Shown: piece by piece, positions 33,068 to 38,032 of the stretch
How positions within the stretch are numbered: the stretch's first letter is position 1
How the letters are laid out: the number at the start of each line of letters is the position of its first letter
Assembly: GCA_036380925.1 (NCBI GenBank)
Contig: DASVDW010000133.1
Location: 1-38,032, forward strand
Direction: 5' to 3'
DNA: 38,032 nucleotides
DNA from: JAICLV01 sp036380925
GTDB taxonomy: Bacteria > Actinomycetota > Actinomycetes > Acidothermales > Acidothermaceae
Notes under the pieces: model-generated
What the model saw: only the letters and a program-made list of their open reading frames with translations
Told to the model about the DNA's origin: nothing
Database searches by the model: none
Position numbers and translations under genes: made by a program

Positions 33068-34045
33068 ATGTGGGCGGTCACGATTCCGAGCCCGGGCGGC
33101 CCGGAGGTGCTCACCTGGGCGCAACTGCCGGACCCCGCCGCCGAGCGCGGAACGGTGGTGGTCGACGTCACCGCGGCGGGCGTCAACCGTGCCGACCTGC
33201 TCCAGCGGCAAGGCCGCTACCCGCCCCCGCGGGGAGCGACGCTCATCCCCGGCCTCGAGTGCGCCGGAGTGATCAACGAGGTCGGTCCCGACGTCGTGGG
33301 GTGGGCGGTCGGCGACCGGGTCTGCGCGCTGCTCGCAAGCGGCGGCTACGCGCAGCGGGTGGCCGTCCCGGCCGGCCAGCTGCTCCCGGCGCCCCTCGCC
33401 CTCGACCTCGCGCTGGCGGCCGCCTTGCCCGAGGCCGCGTGCACGGTGTGGTCGACGGTCTTCGCGGCCGCGCGACTGGCCGCAGGGGAGACGCTGCTCG
33501 TTCACGGCGGCGCCAGCGGCATCGGCACGTTCGCCGTCCAGCTCGCGACCGCCCGCGGCGTCCGGGTTCTCGCGACCGCGGGGACGGCCGACAAGTGCGC
33601 GCGGGTGGCCGAACTCGGCGCCGCTGCCGCTGTCAACTACCGGGAGGACGACTTTGTCCGCGTCGTCCGCGACCTGACCGACGATCGTGGCGCGGACGTC
33701 ATCTTGGACGTCGTCGGCGGCCCGTACCTCGCCCGCAATCTCGACGCGCTCGCCGTTGACGGCCGGCTCGTCGTGATCGCGACCCAAGGCGGACGACGGG
33801 CCGAGCTCGACCTCGGCGTCCTCATGGCGAAGCGGGCGACGTTGTACGCGGCGGGGTTGCGCGCGCGGCCGCTGGAGCAAAAGGCGGCGATCGTCGCCGC
33901 CGTGCGCGAGCAGGTCTGGCCGCTCGTCGAAGCCGGCGCCGTGAAGCCGGTGATCGAAGCCGTGGTGCCGATGCGCGACGCGTCGCAAGCCCACCGAATC
34001 CTCGAAGAGGGTCGGCACGTGGGAAAGGTGCTGCTCTCGGTTTGA
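33068..34045 (+). CDS. NAD(P)H quinone oxidoreductase (zinc-independent MDR, PIG3-like)
   Basis: 325 residues from ATG 33068 (AGGG upstream; GTG 33059 adds three residues). Medium-chain dehydrogenase fold: PGGPEVLTW opening, AAGVNRADLLQRQGRYPPPR, GLECAGVINEVGPDVVGWAV, cofactor loop LLVHGGASGIGTFAVQLATA and ILDVVGGPYLARNLDALAVD, with a GRHVGKVLLSV ending. The VNRADLLQRQGxYPPP motif and lack of zinc-binding cysteines mark the PIG3/quinone oxidoreductase group that reduces quinones with NADPH. It lies directly before bpa, an arrangement I recall from mycobacteria. Confidence 0.92.
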   Translation: MWAVTIPSPGGPEVLTWAQLPDPAAERGTVVVDVTAAGVNRADLLQRQGRYPPPRGATLIPGLECAGVINEVGPDVVGWAVGDRVCALLASGGYAQRVAVPAGQLLPAPLALDLALAAALPEAACTVWSTVFAAARLAAGETLLVHGGASGIGTFAVQLATARGVRVLATAGTADKCARVAELGAAAAVNYREDDFVRVVRDLTDDRGADVILDVVGGPYLARNLDALAVDGRLVVIATQGGRRAELDLGVLMAKRATLYAAGLRARPLEQKAAIVAAVREQVWPLVEAGAVKPVIEAVVPMRDASQAHRILEEGRHVGKVLLSV

Positions 34046-34115
34046 GATGGAAAGTTGAGACAATCAAAGGGACGACGACGTGACGCCCCACCAACTGCGA
34101 GGCAAGGACAACGCG

Positions 34116-34637
34116 ATGTCAGCTGACGACCGGCCGAACGAAGACCCGCACGTCGTTGTGGTGGGTCCTGGCGGCATGGCGCTGGCCGGCGCGCCCGACG
34201 AAGAAGACGTTGAAGGCGCGGTCACCGATCTGGTCAACCAACCGGCGAAGGTGATGCGGATCGGCAGCATGATCCGGCAGCTGCTCGAGGAGGTGCGGGC
34301 GGCGCCGCTCGACCAAGCTGGGCGCGCGCGGCTCAAAGAGATCCACCGCTCGTCGCTGCACGAGCTGGAAAGCGGGCTCGCGCCGGAGTTGGTCGACGAG
34401 CTGGAGCGGATCACCTTGCCGTTCGGCGAGTCGGAGGTGCCGAGCGAGTCGGAGCTGCGCATCGCGCAAGCGCAGCTCGTGGGGTGGCTCGAAGGACTCT
34501 TCCATGGCATTCAGACGACGTTGGTGGCGCAGCAGATGGCGGCGCGCGCCCAGCTCGAGCAGATGCGGCGGGCGTTGCCGCCGGGCGCCCACCCTGACGC
34601 GCCTGCGCAGCAGCGACCGCCGGGGATGTACCTGTAG
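34116..34637 (+). CDS. bpa: bacterial proteasome activator (DUF2587)
   Basis: 173 residues from ATG 34116 (AAGGA seven bases before); GTG 34080 would add 12 residues without support. The helical core is DLVNQPAKVMRIGSMIRQLL, EEVRAAPLDQAGRARLKEIH, LHELESGLAPELVDELERIT, SESELRIAQAQLVGWLEGLF, GIQTTLVAQQMAARAQLEQM. Bpa (also PafE) forms dodecameric rings that open the 20S proteasome without ATP through its C-terminal GQYL-type motif. Here the end reads PPGMYL, keeping G-x-Y-L. The length is close to the mycobacterial protein. Its presence implies that the organism has a 20S proteasome elsewhere in the genome. Confidence 0.94.
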   Translation: MSADDRPNEDPHVVVVGPGGMALAGAPDEEDVEGAVTDLVNQPAKVMRIGSMIRQLLEEVRAAPLDQAGRARLKEIHRSSLHELESGLAPELVDELERITLPFGESEVPSESELRIAQAQLVGWLEGLFHGIQTTLVAQQMAARAQLEQMRRALPPGAHPDAPAQQRPPGMYL

Positions 34638-34647
34638 TCCGGCTGCC

Positions 34648-35478
34648 CTAGCCCGCGAACAGCTGCTCGATCACCTTCGCGACGCCGTCGTCGTCGTTGC
34701 TGGCGGTGACGTTGTCGACCGCTTCCAGCACCAGCGGATGCGCGTTCGCCACCGCGTACGCTCGGCCGGCCCAGGCGAGCATCGGCAGGTCGTTCGGCAT
34801 GTCGCCGAATGCGACCACGTCGCCGGCGAGAACACCGAGCTCTTGCGCGAAGCGGGCGAGCGTCGTCGCCTTGCTGACGCCAAGCGCGCCCATCTCCACC
34901 AGGCCTCGGCCGTTGGAGTGCGTGGGCTCCACGAGGTGCCCGACGAGGGCGCGGGTGCGGTCGAGCAACTCATCGACGTCCATGGCGGGGTGCGAGGCGA
35001 GCAACTTCGCCGCCTCGTACTTGGTGACCTCGGTGAGCGGAAACGAGACCGTGTCGTTTTCAGGACTCGTGATCCAGCCGCCGCGGTAACCATGGCTGCG
35101 GTAAACGTCGACGCCGGTTTCCACCGCGAACGCCAGTTGGGGCATCGCCGCGCGCAGGATGTCGACCACCTCGACGACGGTCTGCGCGGGGATCATGTAC
35201 GACTCGATCACCCGCTCGTCGTGCAGGTCGTACACCAACGCTCCGTTGGAGCAGATCACCACGCCGTGGTGCCCGGTCGCCTCAGCGACCGGGGCGATCC
35301 AGCGCGGCGGCCGACCGGTGACCAAGACCACCGTCGCACCCGACTCCTCGGCGGTGGCAAGGGCTTTCGCGGTTCGATCCGAGATCGTGCCGTCGGACCT
35401 GACAAGCGTGCCGTCGAGATCTGTTGCGATCAGTCGAACCGGCACGCCTTCAACCGTACCTGGTTCGAACTGGCTCAC
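34648..35478 (-). CDS. Cof-type HAD phosphatase
   Basis: Motif I is LIATDLDGTLV with both aspartates, motif II VLVTGRPPRW, motif III lysine SKATTLARF, motif IV VAFGDMPNDLPML; a C2B cap (SYMIPAQTVVEVVDIL to EMGALG) lies between. These enzymes dephosphorylate sugar phosphates, flavin mononucleotide or pyridoxal phosphate; the substrate is not predictable. Start: GTG 35478 overlaps the serS stop as GTGA, like other gene pairs here, giving 276 residues. GTG 35445 (VPVRLIATDLDG) is an alternative closer to the usual family start but has a poor ribosome site. It converges on bpa with 10 bases between. Confidence 0.9.
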   Translation of the reverse strand: MSQFEPGTVEGVPVRLIATDLDGTLVRSDGTISDRTAKALATAEESGATVVLVTGRPPRWIAPVAEATGHHGVVICSNGALVYDLHDERVIESYMIPAQTVVEVVDILRAAMPQLAFAVETGVDVYRSHGYRGGWITSPENDTVSFPLTEVTKYEAAKLLASHPAMDVDELLDRTRALVGHLVEPTHSNGRGLVEMGALGVSKATTLARFAQELGVLAGDVVAFGDMPNDLPMLAWAGRAYAVANAHPLVLEAVDNVTASNDDDGVAKVIEQLFAG

Positions 35479-36755
35479 CGCTGCGCGGCGATCGGCGTCA
35501 GGACGTCTCGACCGAGAAAAGGCCGCAGCGCCTTCGGCACGACGACCGATCCGTCTTCTTGCTGATGGTTCTCCAATATGGCCACGATCGTTCGCGGCAT
35601 CGCGCACAGGGTGCCGTTCAGCGTCGCCACCGGTCGCACGCCGTCGGCGTCGCGCATGCGGATGTTCAGCCGGCGCGACTGGAACTGCGTGCAATTGGAG
35701 GTCGAGGTGACCTCCCGGTACTTGCCCTGCGTCGGAATCCACGCCTCGCAGTCATATTTGCGGGCCGCGCTCGCGCCGAGGTCGCCTGACGCGACGTCGA
35801 TCACCCGGTAGGGCACCTCAAGCGCGTCGAGGAATTCCCTCTCCCATCCGAGCAAACGCTGGTGCTCGGCCGCGGCTTCGTCCGGCGTGGTGAAGGAGAA
35901 CATCTCCACCTTGTCGAACTGGTGGACCCGGATGATGCCCCTGGTGTCTTTGCCGTAGGAGCCGGCCTCGCGCCGGAAGCACGGCGAGAAACCCGCGTAG
36001 CGCAACGGAAGTCGGCCGGCGTCGAGGATTTCGTCCATGTGGTAGGCGGCCAGCGGAACCTCGGCGGTGCCGACCAGGTAGAAGTCGTCGGCCTCCAGGC
36101 GAAAGACGTTCTCCGCGGCTTGACCGAGAAAGCCGGTGCCCTCCATCGCGGGCGGCCGCACCAGCGCCGGCGGCAGCATCGGGACGAATCCCGCCGCGAC
36201 CGCCTGCTGCATGGCCAGATTCAGCAACGCCAGCTCCAGCAGCGCGCCGACTCCCGTCAGGTAGTAGAAGCGGGCGCCGGACACTTTGGCGGCCCGCGCG
36301 GTGTCGATCGCCCCGAGCAGCTCGCCCAGCTCGACGTGGTCGCGCGGTGTGAAGTCGAACTCGGTCGGCTGGCCGGCCGTGGCGATCACCACGAAGTCGT
36401 CCTCGCCGCCCTCGGGCACGCCGTCCTCGATGACGTTCGACAGCGCCAGCTGGGCGTCGCGCAGCGCGTCGTCCGCGGCGGCTTGTTCGACCTCGGCGTC
36501 TTTCACCTCGGCGGCCAGGTCCTTGGCCCGGGTGAGGAGCGCGTGCTTCTCGTCGTCCGGGCCCTTGCCGGCGGCGGCGACCCGCTTGCCCAGCGCCTTT
36601 TGCTCCGCGCGCAGCGCGTCGTAGCGGGTGACCGCCGATCGGCGCCGCTCGTCAGCGGCCAGCGCCGCGTCGACGAGTCCGGGGTCTTCGCCACGGACGC
36701 GCTGGGAGGACCGCACCCGGTCGGGGTCGTCGCGCAAAACCTTGAGGTCGATCAC
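35475..36755 (-). CDS. serS: seryl-tRNA synthetase
   Basis: 426 residues, normal length. MIDLKVLRDDPDRVRSSQ and the long coiled-coil arm (RYDALRAEQKALGKRVAAAG) that grips the tRNA-Ser variable arm come first. Class II motifs follow: motif 2 FSPCFRREAGSYGKDTRGII, VHQFDKVEMF and motif 3 LNGTLCAMPRTIVAILENHQ. GTAEVPLAAYHMDEI is also typical. It charges serine to tRNA-Ser, including the class II tRNA in this window. It lies downstream of pheA, separated by a long inverted repeat, and is followed by the overlapping HAD gene. Confidence 0.97.
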   Translation of the reverse strand: MIDLKVLRDDPDRVRSSQRVRGEDPGLVDAALAADERRRSAVTRYDALRAEQKALGKRVAAAGKGPDDEKHALLTRAKDLAAEVKDAEVEQAAADDALRDAQLALSNVIEDGVPEGGEDDFVVIATAGQPTEFDFTPRDHVELGELLGAIDTARAAKVSGARFYYLTGVGALLELALLNLAMQQAVAAGFVPMLPPALVRPPAMEGTGFLGQAAENVFRLEADDFYLVGTAEVPLAAYHMDEILDAGRLPLRYAGFSPCFRREAGSYGKDTRGIIRVHQFDKVEMFSFTTPDEAAAEHQRLLGWEREFLDALEVPYRVIDVASGDLGASAARKYDCEAWIPTQGKYREVTSTSNCTQFQSRRLNIRMRDADGVRPVATLNGTLCAMPRTIVAILENHQQEDGSVVVPKALRPFLGRDVLTPIAAQR

Positions 36756-36799
36756 GCCGCCGAGATTATCGGCTCCCGCTCACCCCCCGCGAAGTTGAC

Positions 36800-36873
36800 C
36801 ACGTTAAGGACGTGTACCTGCCCCAGGACACCTCCACAGGCCTGTCCTGGGGCAGGTACACGTCCTTAACGTG
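36800..36873. repeat. 31-base perfect inverted repeat between pheA and serS
   Basis: The arms 36800-36830 and 36843-36873 are perfectly complementary over all 31 bases, with a 12-base spacer (36831-36842). One mismatch outward, the flanks TGA and TCA also pair. The arm begins CACGTTAAGGACGTG and contains TACCTGCCCC. On the minus strand it lies about 20 bases after the pheA stop and about 45 bases before the serS ATG. No U-tract follows. Confidence 0.9.
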
Positions 36874-36893
36874 ATCATCCCGAAAGGGGCAGG

Positions 36894-37820
36894 TCAACCG
36901 CGGCGGAGGGCGGACAGCCACTTGGCGGCTGCCTCGAAGTCGGCGTCGGACGTGCCGCGGCGCATGGTGGGCGCGACGCCGTCGACCCGCGGATAGCTGC
37001 CGAGGAACCGGACGTCGGCGCAGACCCGCTTCAGCGCCGACAACGCCTCCCCAACGCGGGCGTCGAGCAGGTGTCCCTCGCAGTCGATCGAGAAGCAGTA
37101 CCGGCCGAGGCCACCGCCGGTCGGCCGTGACTCAATCCAGGTCAAGTTGATCCCCCGGACCGCGAACTCGGTGAGCACCTCCAGGAGCGCGCCCGGGCGG
37201 TCGTCGCCGATGAACGCGACGATGGAGGTCTTGTCGGCGCCGGTGGGCGCGGGAACGGCACCCGGCTGCGCGACGAGCACAAAGCGGGTCACCGCGCCGG
37301 CGTGGTCGTGAATGTCGTCCTCGACGACCTGCAAGCCGTACCGCGACGCGGCCAACCCGGAGGTGATCGCGGCGTCCAAGGCCGAACCGGGCGCCGCCAC
37401 GGACGCCGCGGCCTCGGCGTTCGACGGCGATGGCACCACCTCGACGTCGGGCAACGTCTCGGCGATCCAGCGCCGGCACTGAGCCTCGGCCTGCGGGTGC
37501 GCGGCCACCCGCTTCACCGCGTCGCGCGCCACCCCCGGCCGCAGCGCGAGAGCGAAGCCGACCTCGAGCAGCACCTCTCGGGTGATGTGCAGCAGTTGAC
37601 CGGTGGACAGCTCGTCGATCGTCGAGGCGACCCCGCCGCCCACGGAGTTCTCCAGTGGCGCCAGCGCGGCATCGGCTTCGCCACGCCGGACGACGTCCAG
37701 CGCCACCGACACGCTGCGGCACGGCAGCAGCACCGCGTCTGCGGCGGTCGCCTCCGGCAACGTGCGAAGCGCGGCCTCGGTGAACGTGCCCTCGGGACCC
37801 AGATAGGCGAAGCGCGGCAC
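36894..37820 (-). CDS. pheA: prephenate dehydratase
   Basis: 308 residues from GTG 37820. The catalytic domain has FAYLGPEGTFTEAALRTLPE, ALAPLENSVGGGVASTIDEL (usually ENSVEGG), and the late VTRFVLVAQPG with the Thr-Arg-Phe motif. The C-terminal ACT domain (TSIVAFIGDDRPGALLEVLT, GINLTWIESRPTGGGLGRYC) binds phenylalanine for feedback inhibition; ESRP is the ligand motif. It converts prephenate to phenylpyruvate in phenylalanine synthesis and lacks a chorismate mutase domain, as usual in actinobacteria. Five bases separate it from the upstream DUF4446 gene. Confidence 0.96.
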   Translation of the reverse strand: MPRFAYLGPEGTFTEAALRTLPEATAADAVLLPCRSVSVALDVVRRGEADAALAPLENSVGGGVASTIDELSTGQLLHITREVLLEVGFALALRPGVARDAVKRVAAHPQAEAQCRRWIAETLPDVEVVPSPSNAEAAASVAAPGSALDAAITSGLAASRYGLQVVEDDIHDHAGAVTRFVLVAQPGAVPAPTGADKTSIVAFIGDDRPGALLEVLTEFAVRGINLTWIESRPTGGGLGRYCFSIDCEGHLLDARVGEALSALKRVCADVRFLGSYPRVDGVAPTMRRGTSDADFEAAAKWLSALRRG

Positions 37821-37824
37821 GCGC

Positions 37825-38032
37825 TCAGCGCTCCTGTTCGGGCGCGGCGGTGTCGCCGACGCCGACCGCCGCCACCGGACCAGGCGCAGGCGCGGGTGCA
37901 GACGCAGCCGCAGGCGCGACGTCGACGTCGGACCGCATCGCGAACACGATGGCCTGCCGCTCCTCCGGAGACAGCTGCTGGTCGCTGTTGCCGGCCTTCA
38001 CGCCTTTGGCATAACTGCGGGTCTCGCTGCGA
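37825..38032 (-). CDS. DUF4446 family protein, C-terminal part, partial
   Basis: About 68 residues to TGA 37825; the start lies beyond the window. RSETRSYAKGVKAGNSDQQL then SPEERQAIVFAM matches the conserved end of DUF4446 proteins (ETRTYAKxVxxGxSxxxLSPEEREAI). A long Ala/Pro/Val-rich tail follows. These proteins have an N-terminal membrane helix and unknown function, and neighbour pheA in several actinobacteria as far as I recall. Confidence 0.7.
   Translation of the reverse strand, partial: RSETRSYAKGVKAGNSDQQLSPEERQAIVFAMRSDVDVAPAAASAPAPAPGPVAAVGVGDTAAPEQER

Noticed and set aside
36756..36893. T-box or other riboswitch before serS
   Set aside because: No T-box sequence or specifier loop was seen; the region is explained by the long inverted repeat.
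1..38032. CRISPR arrays, insertion sequences with transposase, prophage genes, replication origin
   Set aside because: No regularly spaced direct repeats, transposase motifs, phage structural genes or DnaA-box clusters were recognised.

Overview
The window is a chromosomal segment of a high-GC actinomycete (Actinomycetota). Supporting signs are the proteasome activator Bpa, actinobacterial families such as an ECF41/SigJ sigma factor, DUF5994, DUF4446 and an HATPase anti-sigma-like protein, strong G/C bias at third codon positions, and frequent GTG starts with 4-base GTGA/ATGA gene overlaps. The genus cannot be fixed from the sequence alone.

Layout. 1-3537: end of a glycine-betaine-type ABC ATPase (CBS part), a flavin disulfide-reductase-like enzyme, then on the minus strand manA and lepB overlapping by GTGA. 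3568-8165 (minus): a membrane GGDEF-EAL protein, a membrane-anchored matrixin-like zinc protease and a degenerate EAL protein. 8430-9657: a frameshifted small secreted protein and a complete TacAT-type toxin-antitoxin pair with operator and promoter. 9992-14754: a Ser/Thr kinase plus lipoprotein operon, a beta-propeller-like lipoprotein, and a GT-C membrane glycosyltransferase.

14895-16750 is a gene graveyard: a frameshifted RHS-repeat fragment, a helix-turn-helix gene cut off at its 3' end, and a GAF-ANTAR gene on the other strand cut off at the same point (about 16253-16262). Long open frames run through these remnants and give a misleading chimeric ORF. 17039-21109: an RsbW-like ATPase, then a tightly coupled three-gene carbohydrate operon (GT4 glycosyltransferase, alpha-toroid protein, GH130). 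21237-26780: cspA, a three-gene operon of small proteins whose last gene looks frameshifted, a GGDEF(degenerate)-ANTAR-PP2C phosphatase, a small cysteine-motif protein, an orphan histidine-kinase dimerisation domain without its histidine, a DUF5994 protein and a P-type ATPase pseudogene.

26778-38032: tRNA-Ser(UGA); an epimerase-sigJ operon preceded by an ECF41-type promoter; a hybrid histidine kinase followed by a REC-EAL response regulator; then conserved core genes: quinone oxidoreductase, bpa, a Cof-type HAD phosphatase, serS, pheA and the end of a DUF4446 gene. A 31-bp perfect inverted repeat sits between pheA and serS.

Theme: signalling is dense. Three EAL proteins and a degenerate GGDEF suggest c-di-GMP turnover and sensing. 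A phosphatase, an HATPase protein, a Ser/Thr kinase, an ECF sigma factor and a hybrid kinase suggest stress control. All functional statements rest on motif recognition by eye; no database search was run.
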